Source: an uncultured Chitinophagaceae bacterium
GTDB taxonomy: Bacteria; Bacteroidota; Bacteroidia; Chitinophagales; Chitinophagaceae
Assembly: GCA_937958995.1 (NCBI GenBank)
Contig: CALGAP010000005.1
Coordinates: 248,001-312,000 of the forward strand
Length of the DNA stretch: 64,000 nucleotides
Direction of reading: 5' to 3'
The notes beneath the pieces are model-generated. The model saw only the letters and a program-made list of their open reading frames with translations. It had not been told where the DNA came from and did not search any database. Below are positions 9,101 through 16,664 of the stretch, one piece after another (position 1 is the first letter of the stretch; each line of letters starts with the position of its first letter). The position numbers and the translations under genes are program-made.

Positions 9101-9137
9101 CCGGGTTTCGGGATTGTCAAACAAATCTGAAACCCGG
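9101..9137. terminator. Inverted repeat between converging genes, possible bidirectional terminator
   Basis: Perfect 9-bp arms CCGGGTTTC (9101-9109) and GAAACCCGG (9129-9137) with a 19-nt loop. It sits between the stops at 9092 (+) and 9159 (-). There is no clean T-run on either side, so termination is inferred from position. The arm resembles the GTTTCGGG ends of the repeats at 16460 and 37075. Confidence 0.45.
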
Positions 9138-9158
9138 TTGCTATGCGAAAGTGATGTT

Positions 9159-10847
9159 TTAGGCTTTTATATTTTCCTTTACGGGCAAATACACATGAAA
9201 AGATGAGCCAACACCTGGCTCGCTTTCTGCGCGTATCCAGCCGCCGTGATTTTCCGCGATTCTCTTGCAAATAGCGAGACCGATTCCGGAGCCTGTATAT
9301 TCATTCTTGCCGTGCAACCGCTGAAACAACTCGAAAATTTTCTCGGCATATTCCTCCTCAAAGCCTATGCCGTTGTCTTGTACCGTAAGGCGATAATAAC
9401 TAGCCGGGCCATTTGAAGCGCTTGCAGCATAATGCTCAGGAAGATCTTTTGTCTCGATAAATTGAGAGAAAATTTCAATAACGGGCGGCACGTCTTTCCT
9501 GGCATACTTGATCGAATTGCCGATGAGGTTTGCCATTAGCTGGCGAAACTGGAATGGTATAACAGACACGATGGGCAGTGGCTGGCATATAATGGTAGCG
9601 CCACTCGATTCAATCAGCTCCCTCAGATCTCTCTTCACTTCATCGACCAGCTCATTTAAGTCAGCAGCTTCAAAATTCTTTATCTCCGTGTTGGTGCGCG
9701 AAAACTCCAGGAGCGAATCTATCAGCGCCTGCATGCGGTTGGCCGCCTTGATCATTCGGTTGAAATAGTCCCTGCCCGTATCGCTCAGGTTCGATACTTC
9801 TGAATTCAGTATCAGGTTGCCGAAACCTTGTATCTTGCGCAGCGGCTCCTGCAGGTCGTGACTGGCTACGTAGCTGAATGAGGTGAGCTCGCTGTTGCTT
9901 CGCTCCAGCTCTTTGTTTTTCTGCAATAACTCTTCTGCAAACATTTGCAGTTTGTCTTCACTCATTTTTCTCTCGGTAAGGTCGCGGGTAACTTTCGAAA
10001 AGCCGATCACATTGTTATCGGGACCATGCAAGGCAGTGATCACAATGGCACCCCAGAATATGGAGCCATCCTTACGCACACGCCAACCTTCAAAAGCCGC
10101 TTTACCTTCTTTGATAGCCACTTCAAGCATTTTTTGCGGCATATCTTTTTCCATATCCTCCGCCGTATAAAATATACTGAAGTGTTTGCCTAAAATTTCC
10201 TCTGAAGTATAACCTTTGATTTTTTCCGCACCTTTGTTCCAGTGATTAATGATGCCCCGGCTGTCCATCATGATAATGGCATAGTCTTCCACCTCGTTGA
10301 TCATGCTGGCATAGCGTTCTTCACTGCGCTGTAATTGTTCGTTGAGCAGTTTCAACTCAGAGTTGGCCGCTCTTATCTCTTCAGCGGCTTCGATAATGTT
10401 GGTATTATCATGCGACATGACGAGCGCCGCGTACACCTCGCCATCTTCATATCGTAGGGGGATCACAAAATTTTCATAGTATTTTTTAGGGAGGGCAGAA
10501 TGAAAGGAAAAATTGTGCACCAGTTCGCCACTCAAAGCATCCAGCAGGTCCCTGTAAGCCTGCGAATCCTTGCCGTCAGGATATATTTCGAGGAAGGTCT
10601 TGCCAATCCATTCTCCTTTGCTGATGCCATAAGCCTGCTCATACTGCCTGTTCATAGTGATAAGGCGAGTCTCCATATCGTACACTGCTATCAGATCTAC
10701 GGATGCGTTGAGGATAGTTTCTACAAAATCCTTCTGTTGTTTCAATTGGGCACTCATATCTTCTACTCGCCGCGTTTTTTTACGCGGACCTTTCTCCACA
10801 GATTTCTTTTCTGCTGGTTTGGATTGATTGACGGCTTTAGTTGGCAT
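9159..10847 (-). CDS. PAS-PAS sensor histidine kinase
   Basis: Soluble kinase of 562 residues with no membrane helices. The N-terminus is Lys-rich; PAS domain 1 spans roughly residues 36-150, PAS 2 roughly 174-295 ending in the PAC-like RDLTERK, then a HisKA dimerisation helix with phospho-acceptor H330 in SHDLQEPLRKI. The HATPase domain has an N-box (NLIGNSIKYA) and G-boxes (DNGIGF, GSGIGLAI). No receiver is fused and no regulator gene is adjacent, so it is an orphan here. Its second PAS and kinase core closely resemble the kinase at 41547-42746 (shared EVEDYAI, NKGAEKIKGY/NRGAEKIKGY, GFSKVTRDLTERK), indicating recent paralogues. Cytoplasmic sensing, possibly of redox or a small ligand, is only a guess. 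Confidence 0.9.
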   Translation of the reverse strand: MPTKAVNQSKPAEKKSVEKGPRKKTRRVEDMSAQLKQQKDFVETILNASVDLIAVYDMETRLITMNRQYEQAYGISKGEWIGKTFLEIYPDGKDSQAYRDLLDALSGELVHNFSFHSALPKKYYENFVIPLRYEDGEVYAALVMSHDNTNIIEAAEEIRAANSELKLLNEQLQRSEERYASMINEVEDYAIIMMDSRGIINHWNKGAEKIKGYTSEEILGKHFSIFYTAEDMEKDMPQKMLEVAIKEGKAAFEGWRVRKDGSIFWGAIVITALHGPDNNVIGFSKVTRDLTERKMSEDKLQMFAEELLQKNKELERSNSELTSFSYVASHDLQEPLRKIQGFGNLILNSEVSNLSDTGRDYFNRMIKAANRMQALIDSLLEFSRTNTEIKNFEAADLNELVDEVKRDLRELIESSGATIICQPLPIVSVIPFQFRQLMANLIGNSIKYARKDVPPVIEIFSQFIETKDLPEHYAASASNGPASYYRLTVQDNGIGFEEEYAEKIFELFQRLHGKNEYTGSGIGLAICKRIAENHGGWIRAESEPGVGSSFHVYLPVKENIKA

Positions 10848-11148
10848 ACTTATTCAGGCGAATTTTTACAGGTCGGGTTCCCATTCTTGGTTATTGAATC
10901 AAATAATTAAGGATCAGGCCGGCGCTAATGGTAATGAATATAGGTTTTTTATGTCAGCTTGTTACAGCTCAAAGGGTCTCTCAGAGGGCGATGAGATGCA
11001 TAAGAATTTGCAATTCTTATACCATGGTAATTTTACTGAATTTAATACAAAATCTGATACAGTAAAAAACTGGTTATGAACGAACTGTATCGGGTTCATT
11101 AGGACTGCTACTTACCACACGTTCCTGCAGCCAGCTTAGCAAATAATT
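10848..11148. other. Intergenic region with two short inverted repeats
   Basis: No convincing gene. It holds a perfect 9-bp inverted repeat with a 3-nt spacer (ATAAGAATT at 11000-11008, AATTCTTAT at 11012-11020). About 12 bp further is a looser TTTTACTG/CAGTAAAA pair. Both lie upstream of the minus-strand PAS kinase and downstream of the hydrolase. They could be operator-like sites or an RNA hairpin. The stretch is visibly more AT-rich than its surroundings. Confidence 0.4.
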
Positions 11149-11970
11149 TCACAACACGTTGTTTACCTGTGCATGAAAGAAGCCGGTATGCCCGACTTTA
11201 TCCAGGCCATGATCGCCCGGATCGGTATGCTGCCAGGTCAGCTGGGCACTGGTGAAATGGCCCAGCAACGCGGCCACCGCACGGCGCGGCGAATGGGGAT
11301 CGTCAGAAAAACTGAGTGCCAGCATAGGTACCTGCAGCTTGCGGTAATTGTTGTCGCTGTAAAGTTCGAATACCCCATTGCTACTATTGCACCAGCTCAC
11401 CCATTCATTCATCACGCCCCTGGGAAGACGCGGTATGGAGAGGGGTTTGATACGGGGAAAATAGCCAAACACAAAGTGAAGGGCAGGCACAAATACCTTG
11501 ATAATACTCTTGCGTATTCTTCCTTTCAGGGGCCACAATGCCGAGCAGGTAAGCGCCGAATTGATCAACACCATCTTGCTGATGTACTGGCTGGCAGCGG
11601 CCAGTCCTGATAGCTCGCCGCTGATGCCATGAGCGAGGAAAATGATTTCTTTTTCAGGGTGGTTGTTTTTGACAAACAGCAATACAGCGTCCAGGTCGAG
11701 GCGGGCCCATTGATGCAAACGGGAGTCATCGTTTCTCAGGCTTCTGCCGGCAGAAGCGCCGGTGCCGCGATAGTCGAAAGTGATAACGGTGTAATGATGA
11801 TCGCAGAGAAAATTAGCCAGGCTGCGGTAGGTGTCTTGTGTGCAATGAAGGGAAGGCCCGATCACCAGCACGCTATTATTATCTTCTTGTGGTTTGTAAA
11901 CCGATACGGACAATTTCTTCCCGTCGCGCGTACGTATAACTTCCGACCCGATCATACTTTGAAGATGCAA
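11149..11970 (-). CDS. Alpha/beta hydrolase-fold protein (COG4757-like) with altered nucleophile elbow
   Basis: The 273-residue protein has the alpha/beta hydrolase order: VLVIGPSLHCTQDTYR after strand 3, FDYRGTGAS, elbow, then a C-terminal Asp and His. The family usually shows GHSxGGQ at the elbow; here it is AHGISGE, so the nucleophile position (residue 115, codon at 11626-11628) is Gly rather than Ser. The probable acid (FSDDPHSP) and base (GHTGFFHAQ) remain. The codon is GGC, one change from AGC. Either the protein is non-catalytic, or the Ser two residues later has taken over. Starts at 11970 or 11955 are both possible. No operon partner is evident. Confidence 0.75.
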   Translation of the reverse strand: MHLQSMIGSEVIRTRDGKKLSVSVYKPQEDNNSVLVIGPSLHCTQDTYRSLANFLCDHHYTVITFDYRGTGASAGRSLRNDDSRLHQWARLDLDAVLLFVKNNHPEKEIIFLAHGISGELSGLAAASQYISKMVLINSALTCSALWPLKGRIRKSIIKVFVPALHFVFGYFPRIKPLSIPRLPRGVMNEWVSWCNSSNGVFELYSDNNYRKLQVPMLALSFSDDPHSPRRAVAALLGHFTSAQLTWQHTDPGDHGLDKVGHTGFFHAQVNNVL

Positions 11971-12045
11971 AAGAATAGCGAGCCGGTGTTCGGCAAATTA
12001 TCAAGATAGGCCGCGCGTTGAGTAAACAGCCCCGCTTTATGAGCG

Positions 12046-12795
12046 CTAAGAAAGCATTTCAAGCAGTTTTTCTTTCTTGTTTTTGGAAACAGGCACTTTC
12101 ATCTTGTTTTCCATGACAAGATATCCCCCATCGCCACGAATAAATTCGCGCACATGGTCAAGATTAACTAAGTGCGAGTTGTGTGTACGGAAAAAACGGA
12201 AGGGAGAAAGCATTTCCTCAAAATCTTTCAGTGTCTTTGAAATCACTTTTTTTCTTCCGTCAGATAAATAAATCGTGGTATAGTTGCTGTTAGATTCGCA
12301 TACGATGATTTCACCAGGTTCTACAAACTCGATACTTTCCTTCGAAGCCAACGCAATTTTACCCGGCCTGCCCTTTCGCTCTGCCTGCACATTGTTTAGC
12401 AGCGCGTCTATTTGAGCGGCGGGCGCTTTTTGTCCTGCTTTTTTCAGGTGTTTGTCGATAGCTTCTTTCAGGTCCTTGTTTTGAACGGGTTTCAGCAGGT
12501 AATCGAGCGCGCTGAACTTCACCGCCTGTATGCCGAAATTGTCATAGGCAGTGGTGAAAATGATATCGAAGGGTAAATCGCGGCCCAGTTCTTCGAGCAC
12601 ATCAAACCCATTGAGCATAGGCATTTCGATATCGAGGAAAAGAATATCGGCCGAATGACTCTTCAGATATTTTATGCCCTCCGATGAATTGTCGAATGCA
12701 GCCACCACATCAACGTTACCGCAATAGTTTTCGAGTTTCCATTTCAGCGTTTCAATGCTGTGTTGATCATCGTCTATAATAACGGCTTTTATCAT
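12046..12795 (-). CDS. LytTR-family response regulator
   Basis: DNA-binding regulator of 249 residues. The receiver domain (residues 1-120) has the acidic pocket IIDDDQ and phospho-acceptor D55 in LFLDIEMPMLNGF. The LytTR DNA-binding domain (about 145-249) carries the typical RFFRTHNSHLVNLDHV segment. Its start overlaps the stop of the sensor kinase gene by 4 nt (ATGA), so the two are translationally coupled and form a LytS/LytR-like pair. Targets are unknown. Confidence 0.92.
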   Translation of the reverse strand: MIKAVIIDDDQHSIETLKWKLENYCGNVDVVAAFDNSSEGIKYLKSHSADILFLDIEMPMLNGFDVLEELGRDLPFDIIFTTAYDNFGIQAVKFSALDYLLKPVQNKDLKEAIDKHLKKAGQKAPAAQIDALLNNVQAERKGRPGKIALASKESIEFVEPGEIIVCESNSNYTTIYLSDGRKKVISKTLKDFEEMLSPFRFFRTHNSHLVNLDHVREFIRGDGGYLVMENKMKVPVSKNKKEKLLEMLS

Positions 12796-13958
12796 ACTGG
12801 TATAGTTAAAACGACCCGGGTTCCTGCAGCATTACCACTCTCGTCTTCGAGATCGGTAATCTCTACGGCGGTTTGTGTGTCGTAAAGTTTATTAATAATC
12901 TCCATCCTGTCTTGTGTAATCGTCATACCCATTGAGCGGCGGGATATGCCCGATTTCTTTGCTTTCAGCTCCATCGCTTTTTTTCTTCCGATACCATTGT
13001 CTTCTACAATACAAAGCAGCATGCCGTCTTTTTCCTGTATGCTCACCTTCACCTTTCCGCCACTTACTCGTTGTTGGTGCATCAGTCCGTGCCAGATGGC
13101 ATTTTCCACATAAGTCTGAATAAGCATGGGCGGTATGTCGATGGACGAGGTATCAAGTCCTTCCGGCACATTTATTTCATATTCAAATCTTCCTTTAAAC
13201 CGCAATGATTCCATCTGCAGGTACAACTCAAGCGTCTCTAATTCATCTTTCAGGCTGATATAGTTCGAACGCGAATTCTGCAGTATCAATCTTATCAAAC
13301 GTGCGAAATTGTTGAGGTATTCAGAAGCTTTTTTCGATTCGTTGCGGATGATATAGCTATCGATTGAGTTCAGGGAGTTGAAAAGGAAATGCGGATTCAT
13401 TTGTGCGCGCAATGCGCTCATCTCTACATTCGCGAGTTTCTTTTCGAATTCGGAGCGCACCTGTTCCTGTTGCCTGATCTGCCTGATGCGGCGTTTGTAC
13501 AGCCACCATGAGGTCACCAGCACTGCCATGCCAAGCAATGCATAAAACCAGGTGGTAGTCCACCAGGCAGTGGTGATAGACACGGGAACGGAAAGAATTT
13601 CTTCGTTCCATATGCCTTCATTGTTCGCGGCCTGCAACTGGAACACATAATTGCCGCCTGGCACATTGGTATAGTTGGCGAAATAATGATCGGTAGTCTC
13701 CTGCCAGTCATCAAAGCCCTCTAAGCGATAACGGAATTTTGTTTTTTTACCCAGGCTATACGACTGCGCCGAAAAGCTAAAGGAGAAAAAGTTTTGCCAG
13801 TATTTCAATTTCAAAGGCGATTCGCCAAATACCGGCACGCCGCCGTGGTAAGGCTGCTGCCGCACCATCACGTTGGTGAGATATGGTCTCGGCAGTTCAC
13901 TGTTTCTCCTTAATTCATGCGGGTTACCGAGTACGATGCCGTTACGCGCGCCCATCAC
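12792..13958 (-). CDS. Sensor histidine kinase (His_kinase/HATPase), C-terminal piece of a frameshifted gene
   Basis: Contains a Y_Y_Y-like beta domain (YRLEGFDDWQE, FQLQAANNEGIWNE), one membrane helix (WFYALLGMAVLVTSWWLY), and a LytS-type kinase core with NPHFLFNSLNS (phospho-acceptor His) and the DNGIGRKKA ATPase box. It has no signal peptide and begins at a GTG inside a propeller-like segment (MGARNGIVLGNP). The upstream ORF (13942-15483) supplies exactly the missing N-terminal propeller in another frame, with a 17-nt overlap. The two are therefore one broken gene of about 2.69 kb. Alternatively the kinase half is made on its own from the GTG. Confidence 0.8.
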   Translation of the reverse strand: MMGARNGIVLGNPHELRRNSELPRPYLTNVMVRQQPYHGGVPVFGESPLKLKYWQNFFSFSFSAQSYSLGKKTKFRYRLEGFDDWQETTDHYFANYTNVPGGNYVFQLQAANNEGIWNEEILSVPVSITTAWWTTTWFYALLGMAVLVTSWWLYKRRIRQIRQQEQVRSEFEKKLANVEMSALRAQMNPHFLFNSLNSIDSYIIRNESKKASEYLNNFARLIRLILQNSRSNYISLKDELETLELYLQMESLRFKGRFEYEINVPEGLDTSSIDIPPMLIQTYVENAIWHGLMHQQRVSGGKVKVSIQEKDGMLLCIVEDNGIGRKKAMELKAKKSGISRRSMGMTITQDRMEIINKLYDTQTAVEITDLEDESGNAAGTRVVLTIPV

Positions 13959-15483
13959 CAGGTCTTGTAAGCCCCAGCTCTCTAGTATAAGATTTGAAAG
14001 TATTGGTCTTAGGTTCCCAACAGATCATTCCATCGATATCGGCCAATAACCACAGACGTCCTTTCTTGTCCCATATCACCGGACCGAAACGGTTATATTG
14101 AAAAGGATAATCAAGTTTCAGGGGTTCGGGTTTTTTTGTCTTTAAGGAAATGCGAAACAGTCCCTCGTCAGAAGAGATGGTATATACTCCCGGCCTCTCC
14201 TGCGCAAAGCCGCGTACGGTGAGCGTTTGCTCGCCGTTGGGAGAATACAGGATGCTGCTCCAGCTTTGCTTGTCGCGATGATAGAGGTATAATCCATCAC
14301 CGAAGCGCGGACAGGTGACGATGGTGTTCGTAGCGCTGTCGTAGTCCATATCAAAGCAGAACGTCCATCTGCCCTTTTGGAAAAGGTGTGCAAATGATTC
14401 ATTGCGGAACTGCTGCATCAGTGGGTCAAAAATGCTGATACCGTTCATGTGCGTGCACCAGGTGCGGTTGCTCTCGTCAACAAATTCAACGCCGTAGAAT
14501 ACTCCACCGAGCAAATCGTTTTGTTTGCGCCAGGTGATCTGCCTTGTGGTGCTGTTGTATAATATCAGTCCCCCGGTAGTGGTGAACCATATTTCTTCCT
14601 TACTCTTGCGTACGATGCTGCTTACCGCATACTGCACCACTTCTTCAGAAAACTGATCGGGTACCAGCGGCCGCAACGATTTGTCGGCTGGGTTGAAAAC
14701 ATTGGCGCCGGCGCGCCAGGTACCGGCATATACCAACCCGTCATCATGAAAATACAACCGGCGGAAGGCGTTCACATGACGGTAATTCAAATCGAAGTCT
14801 TTAGTATAATAATAGCGGTCGACGCGGCCGGTGTACTTGTTGATCTCCAGCAGGCCCGCAATAGTACCGGCGTAGAGGATGGAGTCATTGGTGCGCGAGT
14901 ATTCAAGACTCAGTACGGTATTGCCGCCTGCGGGCACAAACTGCGCGGTGTCTGGGGCTTTATAGGGATAAAACACGAAATCATCATTCTTGCGATCGTA
15001 GCGGCATACACCAAATTGTCTTGTCCCGATCCAGATATCGCCCGCCTTATCCTTACAGAGCGCCGTGGCATCCATACCCGGGCGTTTGAACACCGAGTCG
15101 GCTCTTCCTTTATTGCTGAACTGGTAGTTGCGGAAATTGCCGGTATAAACATCCAGTACCGATAAGCCCATGGAAGTGCCCAGCCATACTTCTTTGCCCA
15201 CTCGCAGCACGGCGTTCACGTCTTTGGCGAACATCGAGTGCGGGTTGCCCTCATCGGGTTTGTAATAATAAAACTGGATGCCATCGTAGCGGCAAAGGCC
15301 CTCGTTGGTTCCTATCCACATAAATCCGTCCTCGCTCTTGGTGATGGCGCGGATATCGTTTGAAGGAAGACCGGTGTTGTTGTCGAGCAGGGCCGCTTTA
15401 TCAAACTTGAACTGCGCTGCCATTCTGGGCGCAGCAGTAAGCCAGAGAGTAAGGGTTAATAAGAAAGCTAAACGCCAGGCCAT
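13942..15483 (-). CDS. Periplasmic ligand-binding propeller (Reg_prop) domain, N-terminal piece of the frameshifted sensor kinase
   Basis: Signal peptide at residues 1-23 (LTAAPRMAAQ), then repeated beta-propeller blades of the two-component regulator propeller type (DGFMWIGTNEGLCRYDG, GDIWIGTRQFGVCRYD, GRLWLLADIDGMICWEP). It ends abruptly after FKSYTRELGLTRPGDGRA within a blade. The next frame continues as ..SWGLQDLVMGARNGI. The frames join at an AGAGAG tract (13978-13983), where one extra base, or loss of an AG unit, explains the shift. In the ancestral protein this domain would sense a periplasmic ligand and signal through the kinase to the LytTR regulator at 12046-12795. Confidence 0.8.
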   Translation of the reverse strand: MAWRLAFLLTLTLWLTAAPRMAAQFKFDKAALLDNNTGLPSNDIRAITKSEDGFMWIGTNEGLCRYDGIQFYYYKPDEGNPHSMFAKDVNAVLRVGKEVWLGTSMGLSVLDVYTGNFRNYQFSNKGRADSVFKRPGMDATALCKDKAGDIWIGTRQFGVCRYDRKNDDFVFYPYKAPDTAQFVPAGGNTVLSLEYSRTNDSILYAGTIAGLLEINKYTGRVDRYYYTKDFDLNYRHVNAFRRLYFHDDGLVYAGTWRAGANVFNPADKSLRPLVPDQFSEEVVQYAVSSIVRKSKEEIWFTTTGGLILYNSTTRQITWRKQNDLLGGVFYGVEFVDESNRTWCTHMNGISIFDPLMQQFRNESFAHLFQKGRWTFCFDMDYDSATNTIVTCPRFGDGLYLYHRDKQSWSSILYSPNGEQTLTVRGFAQERPGVYTISSDEGLFRISLKTKKPEPLKLDYPFQYNRFGPVIWDKKGRLWLLADIDGMICWEPKTNTFKSYTRELGLTRPGDGRA

Positions 15484-15776
15484 GGTTCACCAAAACCTGA
15501 AGTTCGCATAAATTACGATTTTTCTGATCTGCCGGGAAATGCAATACAGGGCCTTTCGCGTAAACGGGCCTGCTTCATGAGCGGCAGGGCTGTTTGGATG
15601 AGCAGGCTCATAACAAAATATTTTCCTCACCAAAACCAGGTCTCGCTCAAAATAAAGGACTGCTGTAACATTATGGCCACCTGTTCAATCATCTGCTGAT
15701 TTTTATGCTTTTGCGTTGACTTAATCTTGCCTTCGTTTCTCGACACTGTCAACTGCCACCTGCCAAACGAACCAAT

Positions 15777-16453
15777 ATGAAGAAGCTCCTACTACTGACT
15801 TACGGCACAATGGTGTACCTGTTCTCCATGACAGTTTTCTTATACGCCATCGCCTTTACCGGAAACCTGCTGGTGAAAGATACCATCGACAGCGCGCCGC
15901 GCACTTCCGTAGGTGCGGCTTTGGTTGCCGACAGCATGCTATTGTTGGTGTGTGCGCTGCTTTGCAGCTATGTTTCCAAACCCGGCCTTCTGAACCGCCT
16001 TAATAGCTCACTACTCCGGTTGCTGAAAGGAGCAACCTGGTATTGTCGGGATCCCTGGTAATATTGCTAGTAATGTGGTTGTGGCAACCCATCGGGGGCA
16101 CTGTGTGGTCGGTGACAAGCCAGGGAGGGAAAGGCCTGCTGCAATTCTTCTTTTTCCTGGGATGGGGGCTGGTGGTTATCAGCACCATGCTGGTGAATCA
16201 TTTCGAGCTCTTCGGCCTTCGGCAGGTATGGCTGCACTACAAAGGGCAATCAAACGGCCAACCGGACCCGCGCACGCCCCTGCACTATCGATTTGCCCGC
16301 ATCACCCTGTACGCAGGTTTTCTTCTGGCCGCCTGGTGTTCACCGCTCATGACCGTATCGCACCTGCTGTTTGCCATCACCAGCACGGCGTACGCAGTCG
16401 CGCGCTTGCGAGTGCAGGGAGTGGGGTTTAGATTCGCAGGAATGGCTATTTAG
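15777..16453 (+). pseudogene. Decayed MddA/isoprenylcysteine-methyltransferase-like membrane protein
   Basis: Two overlapping frames (15777-16061 and 16043-16453) together resemble methanethiol S-methyltransferase MddA-type proteins. The N-terminus has LLLLTYGTMVYLFSMTVFLYA and TGNLLV; later come WLWQPIGGTVW, FFLGWGLVVIST, NHFELFGLRQVW and SPLMTVSHLLFAI. Frames switch at about 16038-16041, where loss of one G (TGGGTA to TGGTA) would restore continuity. Family members usually have RHPLY near the methyl-donor site; here it is RITLY. The conserved C-terminal EERDL region is missing, the frame instead ending in unrelated residues just where a dispersed repeat begins. Several independent lesions argue for true decay. 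Alternative: a short unrelated membrane protein. Confidence 0.7.
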
Positions 16454-16459
16454 ATTCGC

Positions 16460-16528
16460 GTTTCGGGTTTGGAGTTGCAGGTTACTGCCACGGTTTATAA
16501 TCGCGGCCCGAACTGAAGGACCCGAAAC
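16460..16528. repeat. Dispersed inverted-repeat element, copy A
   Basis: 69-bp unit with 9-bp terminal inverted repeats GTTTCGGGT (16460-16468) and ACCCGAAAC (16520-16528). Copy B at 37075-37148 has the same ends, similar length and shared internal blocks (CTGCC, TGAAG before the right arm). It abuts the 3' end of the MddA-like relic. Confidence 0.6.
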
Positions 16529-16578
16529 ACGACACGCGGAACAAGAAACACAAACTCGGTATGTGATGGTTTGGGTGC

Positions 16579-16617
16579 AACTCCCCAGGATTTTCATCCA
16601 GGGAGTTCACCCTTTTT
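16579..16617 (+). terminator. Rho-independent terminator after the MddA relic
   Basis: 7-bp stem AACTCCC (16579-16585) with GGGAGTT (16601-16607), followed by CACCC and TTTTT on the plus strand. It lies between the relic and the converging EF-G-like gene. Confidence 0.55.
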
Positions 16618-16664
16618 AATTCCTTCACATTCCCAGTCAACATTCCCCGTTCGATCTTCAATCA

